Shown: one piece after another, positions 8,927-16,674 of the stretch
How positions within the stretch are numbered: position 1 is the first letter of the stretch
Layout: each line of letters starts with the position of its first letter
From: Acinetobacter beijerinckii CIP 110307
GTDB lineage: Bacteria; Pseudomonadota; Gammaproteobacteria; Pseudomonadales; Moraxellaceae
DNA: 64,000 bases
Direction: 5' to 3'
Assembly: GCF_000369005.1 (NCBI RefSeq)
Contig: NZ_KB849765.1
Location: 1,415,295-1,479,294 of the forward strand
Translations under genes and position numbers: made by a program
Notes under the pieces: generated by a model
Seen by the model: only the letters and a program-made list of their open reading frames with translations
What the model was told of the DNA's origin: nothing
Databases searched by the model: none

Positions 8927-10570
8927 ATGTATTTATATACGGATTTCGATCAACAATTGATTAACCAACGTGTTGCTCAGTTTCGCGATCAAACAGAACG
9001 CTATTTAGCTGGAAAATTAACAGAAGACGAATATCGTCCACTACGTTTGCAAAATGGTCTGTACGTGCAGCGTTATGCACCTATGCTCCGTATCGCTGTG
9101 CCGTATGGCTTGATGAATACTAAACAACTCAGAAAAATTGCTGAAATTGCGACAGAGTACGATCGTGGTTATGCACACGTTTCAACCCGTCAAAATATTC
9201 AGTTGAACTGGCCTGCTCTAGAAAATGTACCTGATATTCTTGCTGAACTCGCAACAGTACAAATGCATGCTGTACAAACTTCAGGTAACTGTATTCGTAA
9301 TACAACGACTGACCAGTTTGCAGGTGTGGTTGCAGGTGAGATTGCTGACCCACGCCCAACATGTGAATTGATTCGTCAGTGGAGTACATTCCACCCTGAA
9401 TTTGCATTCTTGCCGCGTAAGTTCAAGATCGCAGTTTCTGCTTTAGAAGAAACAGATCGTGCTGCAACAGCATTCCATGATATTGGTGTTTATATCGTTC
9501 GCAATGAAGCTGGCGAAATCGGTTATAAAATCATGGCAGGTGGTGGCCTAGGTCGTACTCCAATTATTGGTAGCGTGATTCGTGAGTTTTTACCACGCGA
9601 AGATTTAATTGCATATTTAGAAGCGACTTTACGTGTTTATAACTTGCATGGTCGTCGTGATAACAAATACAAAGCACGTATCAAAATTTTGGTGAAAGCA
9701 TTAACACCACAAGTATTTGCCGAAAAAGTTGAAGCTGAATTTGAACACACGCGTGAAGCCTTAAAGATTCAACCTGAAATCTTGAAAAAATTGGATGAAG
9801 AATTTACACCATTTGATTATCAAGATTTAGAAGATCAAGACTTCACAGATTTATTCGCTGCACATCCAAAGTTCAAACAGTGGTTTAACGTTAATACCAA
9901 TGCACATAAGGTCAAAGGTTATCGTATCGTCACGCTTTCTTTAAAGCGTGCAGGTATTGCCCCTGGTGATGTCACTAGTGAAGAAATGAACTTAATTGCT
10001 GACTTAGCCGATAAATATACTTTCGGCGAGTTCCGTACCACACACGAACAAAATATTTCATTGGTCGATGTGCCGCAAAAAGACTTATTTGAATTGTGGC
10101 AAACGCTTGAACACAGCGACATGGCACGTGCACATATCGGCTTTATTACCGATATTATTTGCTGTCCTGGTGGTGATTTCTGTTCATTGGCAAATGCGAA
10201 ATCGATTCCAATTTCTGAAGCAATCAGCCGTCGTTTTGATGATTTAGACACCATTTATAACCTTGGTGAACTTGATTTAAATATTTCTGGTTGTATGAAT
10301 GCGTGTGGTCACCACCACGTCGGCAATATCGGTATTCTTGGTGTCGATAAGAAAGGCGCAGAGTTTTATCAAATCACTTTAGGTGGCAATGCAAATCATG
10401 ATGCATCTATTGGTGATATTTTAGGACCATCTTTTGCTGCTGATGCAGTGCCTGATGTCATTGAAGAAATTCTCAATACTTATCTTGATTTACGTAATGA
10501 AGGTGAGCGTTTTATCGATACATATCGCCGTGTTGGTATTCAACCATTTAAGGAGCGTGCATATGCTTAA
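8927..10570 (+). CDS. cysI: Nitrite/sulfite reductase hemoprotein (siroheme, 4Fe-4S)
   Basis: Assimilatory sulfite (or nitrite) reductase catalytic subunit, 547 residues, reducing sulfite to sulfide with six electrons in the cytoplasm. Two ferredoxin-like halves each carry a THEQN/STRQNIQ-type siroheme site (HVSTRQNIQLNW near residue 83, FRTTHEQNISLV near 370). Cluster ligands are CPGGDFC (Cys 413 and 419) and CMNAC (Cys 456 and 460). It overlaps the DUF934 gene by eight bases. No CysJ-type flavoprotein is adjacent; ferredoxin or another reductase must supply electrons. Sulfite is favoured because of the DUF934 partner, but nitrite cannot be excluded. Confidence 0.9.
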   Translation: MYLYTDFDQQLINQRVAQFRDQTERYLAGKLTEDEYRPLRLQNGLYVQRYAPMLRIAVPYGLMNTKQLRKIAEIATEYDRGYAHVSTRQNIQLNWPALENVPDILAELATVQMHAVQTSGNCIRNTTTDQFAGVVAGEIADPRPTCELIRQWSTFHPEFAFLPRKFKIAVSALEETDRAATAFHDIGVYIVRNEAGEIGYKIMAGGGLGRTPIIGSVIREFLPREDLIAYLEATLRVYNLHGRRDNKYKARIKILVKALTPQVFAEKVEAEFEHTREALKIQPEILKKLDEEFTPFDYQDLEDQDFTDLFAAHPKFKQWFNVNTNAHKVKGYRIVTLSLKRAGIAPGDVTSEEMNLIADLADKYTFGEFRTTHEQNISLVDVPQKDLFELWQTLEHSDMARAHIGFITDIICCPGGDFCSLANAKSIPISEAISRRFDDLDTIYNLGELDLNISGCMNACGHHHVGNIGILGVDKKGAEFYQITLGGNANHDASIGDILGPSFAADAVPDVIEEILNTYLDLRNEGERFIDTYRRVGIQPFKERAYA

Positions 10571-11048
10571 TACATCACTACAAGTGCTCTCTAAAGATGG
10601 CACAATCACTGATAATTCTTATCAAGTGATTTCTGAAGATGGCGTAATTTCACAAGGTGATGTGGTGTTAACAACTGCTCAGTTGGATCAATTAAGTAAT
10701 GTGCAAGGTAAAAAAGCACTATACATTACAGTGAATGATTCACCTGAAACGCATCAATTTCCATTAAATGAATTGGATGCAATCTTCATTGAGTTTGCAG
10801 GCTTTAATGATGGTCGCGGTTATTCATTCGCAGCATTGTTACGTCGCCAAGGTTACCAAGGTGAGTTACGTGCTGTCGGGGATATCTTCAAAGATGTTTT
10901 AAACTATTTAAAACGTTCTGGTTTTGATACCTTCGTCGTGAAAGAAGGTAAAGATATTCATGAAGCAGCTGCCGGGCTTCAAGATTTTACCAACCCTTAT
11001 CAAGCTTCAACAGCTGTGCCAAAAGCGAGTTATCAGACAGGTGCTTAA
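10563..11048 (+). CDS. DUF934 family protein, sulfite reductase partner
   Basis: 161-residue DUF934 protein. The ATG at 10563 sits eight bases before the end of the reductase gene with AAGGAG at the right distance, so translation is probably coupled; a longer open frame from 10434 lies wholly inside the reductase and is rejected. The conserved segment FNDGRGYSFAALLRRQGYQG (near residue 81) and FVVKEGKDI are family features. DUF934 genes regularly accompany siroheme sulfite reductases lacking CysJ; the biochemical role is not established. Confidence 0.9.
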   Translation: MLNTSLQVLSKDGTITDNSYQVISEDGVISQGDVVLTTAQLDQLSNVQGKKALYITVNDSPETHQFPLNELDAIFIEFAGFNDGRGYSFAALLRRQGYQGELRAVGDIFKDVLNYLKRSGFDTFVVKEGKDIHEAAAGLQDFTNPYQASTAVPKASYQTGA

Positions 11049-11072
11049 TTTTATTAAGCTTTATGTTTGAAT

Positions 11073-11106
11073 AAAAAAGGCCAAACGAATGTTTGGCTTT
11101 TTTATG
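11073..11106 (+). terminator. Terminator after the sulfite reductase operon
   Basis: Stem CCAAAC/GTTTGG with loop GAAT, flanked by A and T runs; it can act on both strands, serving the convergent VOC gene as well. Confidence 0.8.
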
Positions 11107-11123
11107 TTGATTATTCTAAAAGC

Positions 11124-11564
11124 CTATTCTTCAAGTTGACAATTCACCATCCATTTTATGCCGAACTGATCAGTAAATGCGCCGTAAAGTGCACCCCAAA
11201 AAGTTCTTTCCAATTGCATTTCAATATGACCATGCACCGATAATTGATTGAATAGACGACGGGCTTCCATTTCATCATGTTCAATATTGATTGAAATATA
11301 ATGATTATTGCCCTGCGTGAATACGCTATTTGGGGCGCAAAACTGATCATTTACGTCTGATCCCATTAAAACTGTGTATTCATTGATCGGCAAAGATACA
11401 TGCAGAATTAAGCTTTTGTCAGCCTCAGATAAAGTGACACCTTCGGTAGGCGGCATATCTCCATAGCGGCTAATCAGTGCGAACTCACCGCCGAAAACTG
11501 ACTGATAAAAGATAAATGCTTGTTCAGTTTGCCCTTTAAAATTTAAATAGTGATTGAGTTGCAT
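11124..11564 (-). CDS. VOC superfamily (PhnB/glyoxalase-like) protein
   Basis: 146-residue vicinal-oxygen-chelate protein of the PhnB/3-demethylubiquinone methyltransferase-like type: HYLNFKGQTEQAFIFYQSVF at the start, GNNHYISINIEHDEMEARRL in the middle and FWGALYGAFTDQFGIKWMVN at the end. The ATG at 11564 has AAGGA upstream (spacing about 9); an upstream extension to 11645 has no homology-like sequence. Function unknown; members often bind small ligands or confer resistance, but nothing here shows which. Confidence 0.85.
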   Translation of the reverse strand: MQLNHYLNFKGQTEQAFIFYQSVFGGEFALISRYGDMPPTEGVTLSEADKSLILHVSLPINEYTVLMGSDVNDQFCAPNSVFTQGNNHYISINIEHDEMEARRLFNQLSVHGHIEMQLERTFWGALYGAFTDQFGIKWMVNCQLEE

Positions 11565-11643
11565 TGTGAGAGTCCTTGTTGTTTTTTTATACAGAACATA
11601 ACTTATCGGGATTTTAACAACTGGTGGATTATTTTTTGTAATC

Positions 11644-11681
11644 AAAAAAGTAAAAATCCTGCTGAAATGCAGGATTTTTAC
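11644..11681 (-). terminator. Terminator of the thiolase gene
   Basis: Perfect 13-bp stem 11650-11662 with 11669-11681, six-base loop, and a T run on the minus strand at 11644-11649. It separates the thiolase gene from the downstream VOC gene. Confidence 0.9.
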
Positions 11682-11696
11682 TAACAGTTTTGAATT

Positions 11697-12872
11697 TTAG
11701 ATTAATTCAATTGCGACAGCAGTTGCTTCACCGCCGCCGATACATAATGCTGCAATACCTTTCTTACCACCAGTACGTTTGAGCGCATGAATTAATGTAA
11801 GAATAATACGTGAGCCTGTAGAACCTACAGGATGACCTAAAGCACAAGCACCGCCATTGATATTTACTTTTTCTGCATCTAATTTGAAATCATCAATTGG
11901 GCACATCGTCACCATTGCAAAAGCTTCATTGATTTCCCAAAGGTCAACGTCTTGCGCATCCCAACCTGTTTTCTTCAGTACTTTCTCAATTGCACCAACA
12001 GGCGCAATGGTAAATTCAGAAGGGTGCTGTGAGTTTGACGCTGTTGCTAGGATTTTTGCTAATGGTTGTAAACCACGTTGTGCGGCAACATCACTTGAGG
12101 TTAATACCAGTGCTGAAGCACCATCAGATATTGAGCTTGCATTTGCAGCGGTAATTGTACCGTCTTTTGCAAATGCTGGTTTCAAACTTGGAATTTTGTC
12201 AATTTTTGCATTTAATGGTTGTTCGTCTTGATCAACAACAACATCACCTTTACGGCTAGAAACAGTTACTGGAACGATTTCATCTTTGAAATACCCTTCG
12301 GTAATTGCTTTTTGTGCGCGTTGTAAAGAGCGAATTGCAAAGTCATCCATTTGCTGACGCGTATAGCCACGAGTATTTGCCATATCTTGTGCAAATGAAC
12401 CCATTAAACGACCTGTTTCAGCATCTTCTAGACCATCAAGGAACATATGGTCTTTGATTTCGCCATGACCCATGCGGTAACCTGCACGAGCTTTTGGCAA
12501 TACATAAGGAGCATTGGTCATGGATTCCATGCCACCTGCAACAACGATCTCTGCGCTGCCAGCTTTGATCATATCTGCTGCTTGCATGACTGCTTTCATG
12601 CCTGAACCACACAATTTGTTAATTGTTACAGCACCAGTAGAGTCAGGTAAGCCCGCTTTACGCATGGCTTGGCGTGCAGGTCCTTGTTTTAGTCCCGCTG
12701 GAAGAACACACCCCATGATGACTTCTTCTACATCAGTTGGTTGTAAACCAGAACGCACAATAGCCTCTTTGATTGTTACTGCACCTAATTCAGGTGCAGT
12801 TGCACTTGATAAAGCACCTTGGAAGCCGCCCATTGCTGTACGAGCGCCATTTACAATTACGATGTCAGTCAT
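11697..12872 (-). CDS. Acetyl-CoA C-acetyltransferase (thiolase)
   Basis: Thiolase of 391 residues, condensing or cleaving acetoacetyl-CoA/3-ketoacyl-CoA in the cytoplasm. The nucleophile is Cys88 in NKLCGSG; the other catalytic motifs are NEAFA, GGACALGHPVGSTGSR (His347) and CIGGGEA (Cys377). Size and the short-chain-type loop fit a biosynthetic, AtoB/PhaA-like thiolase rather than FadA, though chain-length preference is inference. GGAG lies seven bases before the ATG. It is monocistronic with its own terminator. Confidence 0.93.
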   Translation of the reverse strand: MTDIVIVNGARTAMGGFQGALSSATAPELGAVTIKEAIVRSGLQPTDVEEVIMGCVLPAGLKQGPARQAMRKAGLPDSTGAVTINKLCGSGMKAVMQAADMIKAGSAEIVVAGGMESMTNAPYVLPKARAGYRMGHGEIKDHMFLDGLEDAETGRLMGSFAQDMANTRGYTRQQMDDFAIRSLQRAQKAITEGYFKDEIVPVTVSSRKGDVVVDQDEQPLNAKIDKIPSLKPAFAKDGTITAANASSISDGASALVLTSSDVAAQRGLQPLAKILATASNSQHPSEFTIAPVGAIEKVLKKTGWDAQDVDLWEINEAFAMVTMCPIDDFKLDAEKVNINGGACALGHPVGSTGSRIILTLIHALKRTGGKKGIAALCIGGGEATAVAIELI

Positions 12873-12983
12873 TGTGTGTCTCCAGACTTATAATTTGCAG
12901 AGAATGTTCAAAACCTATGCAGTATAGTAAAAAAAAGAGGGGAATAAAGTGTTTTACATCGTTTAAGCTAGACTGAAGAGTTT

Positions 12984-13496
12984 TCAACATGTTGCTATAT
13001 CTTCTGGTGTTATATTGCCCATGGAACTGAGTCTTATTCTTTTATGGTGCTTAGGCGAACTCGAGCAATAAAAGAAACTACCATTCGAGCCTCTAGGTAA
13101 TCCAGTATCACCTTGAAATGTGACTGAGTTGACTCTAAGCGTACCTCTCCAATCCAAATTTCCATATTTATAATTTAATGGAACTGCGTATAAAAGAACT
13201 TCATCAGGATCTCTTAATCGATTATTATTGATATCCAAAAAACCGATCATGCCATTATTCCAATCATGATGACAGTTGATGAGATCTAAACTTGCGCACA
13301 AAGTCACATTTTTATGACGAATTTGTGCTTCGGATTTGGCTTTTTGTATATGAATTGTCAGTACTTTTTTAATTTGATTTGCTTCATTCTTAATCAATAA
13401 CTCTTGAAAAGAGGGAATAGTGATCCAAATTAAAACAGAAAAAATTGTGATCACGATCAACAATTCACTGATTGTGAATCCAAATGCTTTAAACAT
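12984..13496 (-). CDS. FimT/GspH-type minor pilin-like protein
   Basis: 170-residue type IV pilin-like protein. The class III leader is short (MFKAFG), cut before FTISELLIVITIFSVLIWIT; Glu is at +5 and a hydrophobic N-terminal helix follows. The C-terminal domain contains paired cysteines (CASLDLINC) and a GspH-like LRVNSVTFQGDTGLPRGSNG stretch near residues 121-140. Likely a minor pilin that primes type IV pili, or takes part in DNA uptake as FimT does in relatives. It is an isolated gene, away from the Pil-Chp locus at 35.7 kb. Confidence 0.85.
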   Translation of the reverse strand: MFKAFGFTISELLIVITIFSVLIWITIPSFQELLIKNEANQIKKVLTIHIQKAKSEAQIRHKNVTLCASLDLINCHHDWNNGMIGFLDINNNRLRDPDEVLLYAVPLNYKYGNLDWRGTLRVNSVTFQGDTGLPRGSNGSFFYCSSSPKHHKRIRLSSMGNITPEDIATC

Positions 13497-13883
13497 AATT
13501 TACCCATGTATGTTTCTGTAATTTTTTTATTAACAAAGTGTTAAGTAATTACTGTATTTATTAAATAAAGTTTAGTATTAGAAAAACTAACGATTACTTC
13601 TCGAGCAAAATGCTGCTAAAATCGAAGCAAGCGAAAGATAAGCTATTTACATCTTAGTTTTGAATTGTAAATTTACTGAACTACAACGGAAATTGTAAGA
13701 ATTTTTGTCAATAATTTACGAGGTTAAAGTTATCAAGCACTTGGAAAATTGATCAAGTGTTTGTATGATTCAAAGTGAAGTGAATAGCTTAAAAAAAATA
13801 CTATGAACATTCATATGTTTATGGGGCCAAAAATCATAGGCTAAGCTTGAACAACAAACAATTGTTATCTCTGGAGGATATCC
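13497..13883. other. 387-bp intergenic region between the pilin gene and ompA
   Basis: Divergent promoters are expected here. No open reading frame with a credible start was found. It holds the ompA promoter candidate at 13741-13769, a leader of roughly 110 bases, and an AT-rich stretch (13520-13580) next to the pilin gene. Confidence 0.6.
13741..13769 (+). promoter_or_regulatory. Candidate sigma-70 promoter of ompA
   Basis: TTGGAA and TATGAT separated by exactly 17 bases; transcription would begin near 13776, giving a leader of about 108 bases before ompA. Strength and use are untested. Confidence 0.5.
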
Positions 13884-14942
13884 ATGAAATTGAGTCGTAT
13901 TGCACTTGCTATGCTTGTTGCTGCTCCTTTAGCTGCTGCTAATGCCGGTGTTACAGTAACTCCATTAATGCTTGGTTACACATTTCAAGATTCTAAGCAC
14001 AACAACAGTACTGAAAATTTAACTAACGGTGCTGAAATTCAAGACGATTTATTCGTTGGTGCTGCACTTGGTGTTGAATTAACACCTTGGTTAGGTTTTG
14101 AAGCTGAATATAACCAAGTTAAAGGTGATGTTGACGGCGCTACAGCTAACGCTGAATACAAACAACAGCAAATCAACGGTAACTTCTACGTTACTTCTGA
14201 TTTAATCACTAAAAACTACGACAGCAAAATCAAACCATATGTATTATTAGGTGCTGGTCACTACAAATATACATTTGATAATGCTACTGATGTTCAATTG
14301 GGTCGTGCTGGTCGTGGCTTGAAAGAAGAAGGTACTTTAGGTAATGCTGGTTTTGGTGCTTTCTGGCGCTTAAACGATGCTTTATCTCTTCGTACAGAAG
14401 CTCGTGGTACTTATAATATCGATGAAGACTTCTGGAACTATACAGCTCTTGCTGGCTTAAACGTAGTTCTTGGCGGTCACTTGAAACCTGCTGCACCAGT
14501 AGTAGAAGTTGCTCCAGTTGAACCAACTCCAGTTGCTCCACAACCACAAGAGTTGACTGAAGACCTTAACATGGAACTTCGCGTATTCTTTGATACGAAC
14601 AAGTCTGATATTAAGCCACAATACAAATCTGAAATTGCTAAAGTTGCAGAGAAATTGGCTGAATACCCGAATGCGACTGCTCGTATTGAAGGTCACACAG
14701 ATAACACTGGTCCACGTAAGTTGAACGAACGTTTATCTTTAGCTCGTGCTAACTCTGTTAAATCAGCACTTGTTAACGAATACAACGTAAATGCATCTCG
14801 CTTGTCTACTCAAGGTTTCGCTTGGGATCAACCGATTGCTGACAACAAAACTAAAGAAGGTCGTGCTATGAACCGTCGCGTATTCGCTGCGATCACTGGT
14901 AGCCGTACTGTTCTTGTACAACCAGGTCAACAAGCTCAATAA
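13884..14942 (+). CDS. ompA: Outer membrane protein OmpA
   Basis: Major outer membrane protein, 352 residues. Signal peptide of 22 residues ending ANA, an eight-stranded beta-barrel (to about residue 195), a Pro-rich hinge ([16 protein letters not shown]) and a C-terminal OmpA/MotB domain binding peptidoglycan. The latter shows [23 protein letters not shown] and [14 protein letters not shown] with the Asp and Arg that hold diaminopimelate. Very strong ribosome binding site (CTGGAGGATATCC) and codon use fit high expression. In Acinetobacter this protein is a slow porin, envelope anchor and adhesin. Confidence 0.97.
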   Translation: MKLSRIALAMLVAAPLAAANAGVTVTPLMLGYTFQDSKHNNSTENLTNGAEIQDDLFVGAALGVELTPWLGFEAEYNQVKGDVDGATANAEYKQQQINGNFYVTSDLITKNYDSKIKPYVLLGAGHYKYTFDNATDVQLGRAGRGLKEEGTLGNAGFGAFWRLNDALSLRTEARGTYNIDEDFWNYTALAGLNVVLGGHLKPAAPVVEVAPVEPTPVAPQPQELTEDLNMELRVFFDTNKSDIKPQYKSEIAKVAEKLAEYPNATARIEGHTDNTGPRKLNERLSLARANSVKSALVNEYNVNASRLSTQGFAWDQPIADNKTKEGRAMNRRVFAAITGSRTVLVQPGQQAQ

Positions 14943-14959
14943 TTGAGTTTTGATGATAG

Positions 14960-14990
14960 AAAAAAGCGACTCAAATGAGTCGCTTTTTTT
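14960..14990 (+). terminator. Bidirectional terminator between ompA and the rtcB unit
   Basis: A-run, stem GCGACTCA/TGAGTCGC, T-run; serves ompA on the plus strand and the rtcB operon on the minus strand. Confidence 0.9.
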
Positions 14991-15058
14991 ATTGTGGATC
15001 CGTTGTAAATATTCATTTTATTTCTCCTTAGCTTTAGTAATTTGATCAAAGGTTTTCT

Positions 15059-15217
15059 CTACCATACACCTTTATTCAATTGTTGCTTAGTTTGTTGACG
15101 ATCACGACGATGTTGCGCGCGTGGCTTTTCTGTTTCGTGAATCCCTCCTTTTTTCAGTAAAGGTGATAGAGCCACAGGATTGCGAACTTTAATTTTTGGC
15201 ATTGATTTAATTTTCAT
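15059..15217 (-). CDS. Small basic protein (52 aa) coupled to rtcB
   Basis: Unrecognised 52-residue protein, starting four bases after the rtcB stop codon (TAATCAAATG on the minus strand), so almost certainly cotranscribed and coupled to it. It begins MKIKSMPKIKVRNPVALSPL and is strongly basic and polar, with KKGGIHETEKPRAQHRRDRQ in the middle and a KGVW end; no cysteines, no membrane segment. The composition suggests RNA or ribosome contact, but that is inference. It ends just before the bidirectional ompA terminator, closing the operon. Confidence 0.7.
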   Translation of the reverse strand: MKIKSMPKIKVRNPVALSPLLKKGGIHETEKPRAQHRRDRQQTKQQLNKGVW

Positions 15218-15221
15218 TTGA

Positions 15222-16427
15222 TTAACCTTTAATACATAAAACTTGCTTCAGTGTATGAATAATTTCAATCAGATCAGATTGATTTGCCATGACTTGATCT
15301 ATGTCTTTATAGGCACTAGGAATTTCATCAATCACACCAGTATCTTTACGACATTCGATACCTTCTGTTTGTCGAATTAAGTCATCCTGATTGAACAATA
15401 ACTTTGCTTTGCTACGACTCATTTTACGTCCAGCGCCATGAGAACATGAACAAAATGATTCAGGATTAGCTTTACCTTTAACGATATACGATCGTGTTCC
15501 CATTGAACCGGGGATAATTCCAAGTTCATCTAAACCTGCTCGAATCGCACCTTTACGAGTAATTAAAAGATCTTCACCATAATGGTTCTCGCGACTGACA
15601 TAATTATGATGGCAGTTAATAGCTTCTTTGGTCATTTGAAAAGGTGGAAGCAGTGGGCGAACCGCCTCCAAAATCAGTCGCATCATTTCACGACGATTTT
15701 CATAAGCATATTGTTGGGCCCATTCCACGGCTTCTACATAATCATCAAAGCTATTTGAACCCTCTGCAAAATAACTCAAATCCTTATCTGGAACGTGTCC
15801 AAAACGATGTTGAGCTTCTTTTTTTGCAAGCTCGATAAAATAGGTACCAATGACATTACCTAAACCGCGACTGCCAGAGTGCAGCATGATCCAAACATCT
15901 TGGTTTTCATCTAAGCAGAGTTCGATAAAATGATTACCACCCCCAAGAGTTCCAAGTTGCTTTTGCCACGTCGCATCAAACTTTCTAAGCATTCTGACTA
16001 AGCCCGGATGTTTTTTGATAATGGGCTGTAATCTTTTTTCCAGTGGAATAATACTCGATGCTTTTGCCTTGATTTGTTTATGTAATTCAAAACCAACAGG
16101 TACTTTTCGTTCAATAGCATGACGTATAGGTGTAAGATTATCGGGAAGTTGTGACGCTTTTAAATTCAAGCGAATCGCATTCATACCACAACCGATATCA
16201 ACACCAACAGCGGCTGGAATGATAGCGTGCTTTGTGGGAATAACACTTCCTACAGTTGCACCTTTGCCAACATGTACGTCAGGCATTACTGCAATATGCG
16301 AATAGATAAATTGCAGTTGCGCCATTTTTTTCAATTGTTCAATACTTTCGCTATCAATATCTGTTGTGAAAATTTTCACAGGAACGCCATATTGAGCCTC
16401 AGCATTGAGGATTTTTTGTATGCCCAT
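15222..16427 (-). CDS. rtcB: RtcB family RNA ligase
   Basis: GTP- and Mn-dependent RNA ligase that joins 2',3'-cyclic phosphate or 3'-phosphate ends to 5'-OH ends, used in RNA repair. At 401 residues it is a compact RtcB. Motifs: MPDVHVGKGATVGSVIPT (near residue 48), GVDIGCGM (metal-binding Cys), GTLGGGNHFIEL (near 158), HSGSRGLGN, NCHHNYVSRE and the guanylylation site SHGAGRKMSRS near residue 330. It has no rtcA or rtcR partner here; instead it is preceded by an attenuator-like leader and followed by a coupled 52-residue basic protein. Confidence 0.95.
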   Translation of the reverse strand: MGIQKILNAEAQYGVPVKIFTTDIDSESIEQLKKMAQLQFIYSHIAVMPDVHVGKGATVGSVIPTKHAIIPAAVGVDIGCGMNAIRLNLKASQLPDNLTPIRHAIERKVPVGFELHKQIKAKASSIIPLEKRLQPIIKKHPGLVRMLRKFDATWQKQLGTLGGGNHFIELCLDENQDVWIMLHSGSRGLGNVIGTYFIELAKKEAQHRFGHVPDKDLSYFAEGSNSFDDYVEAVEWAQQYAYENRREMMRLILEAVRPLLPPFQMTKEAINCHHNYVSRENHYGEDLLITRKGAIRAGLDELGIIPGSMGTRSYIVKGKANPESFCSCSHGAGRKMSRSKAKLLFNQDDLIRQTEGIECRKDTGVIDEIPSAYKDIDQVMANQSDLIEIIHTLKQVLCIKG

Positions 16428-16452
16428 AAGACACTCTCTTATTGTATTTTTC

Positions 16453-16558
16453 TGTCCGAATAGGCATAAAAAAACCTAGCGAATGCTAGGTTAACTATTA
16501 CATTCGGACAAGTGATCAGTTGATTTGCCACTTGTCCGTGAGACGACAGTGCCAAATC
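16453..16558 (-). promoter_or_regulatory. Attenuator-like rtcB leader with competing hairpins and terminator
   Basis: Reading the minus strand 5' to 3': region 1 (16558-16545) pairs with region 2 (16538-16522) with one mismatch and one bulge; region 2 also pairs perfectly over 10 bp (16529-16538) with region 3 (16505-16514). An intrinsic terminator follows (8-bp stem 16485-16492 with 16473-16480, loop ATTC, seven T ending at 16468). Region 3 can alternatively pair over 9 bp (16502-16510) with 16453-16461, or its CGAATG end with the terminator loop CATTCG. Such mutually exclusive stems plus a leader peptide are the hallmarks of transcription attenuation. Confidence 0.65.
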
Positions 16559-16588
16559 TTAAAGTGTTTTACTTGGTAGTAATGGCAT
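16559..16588 (-). CDS. Nine-residue leader peptide upstream of rtcB
   Basis: ATG to TAA, peptide MPLLPSKTL, preceded by AGGAG seven bases upstream of the ATG. The stop codon touches the first arm of the leader hairpins. It is much too short to be an enzyme; the position suggests ribosome progress on it controls the downstream terminator. Codons of interest are CCA, TTA, CTA, CCA near the start. Translation is inferred only from the ribosome binding site. Confidence 0.5.
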   Translation of the reverse strand: MPLLPSKTL

Positions 16589-16618
16589 GTGCGTTCTCCT
16601 ATCTAAAATTGCCGATGA

Positions 16619-16660
16619 AAATATGAGCATGAATTTTACTCATATTTAGCATTTGGTCAA
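16619..16660 (-). promoter_or_regulatory. rtcB operon promoter with overlapping dyad
   Basis: On the minus strand TTGACC (16660-16655) and TAAAAT (16638-16633) are 16 bases apart. A perfect 9-bp inverted repeat (16619-16627 and 16639-16647, 11-base spacer) overlaps the -10 box, as a repressor operator would. The start of transcription should fall near 16626, about 38 bases before the leader ATG. Confidence 0.6.
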
Positions 16661-16674
16661 GTGAAAAAGTATTT

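Noticed and set aside
10434-10562. N-terminal extension of the DUF934 gene
   Set aside because: It lies wholly inside the sulfite reductase gene in another frame; the ATG at 10563 has a proper ribosome binding site.
14284-14696. Antisense open frames within ompA
   Set aside because: Low-complexity shadows produced by the biased codon use of a highly expressed gene.
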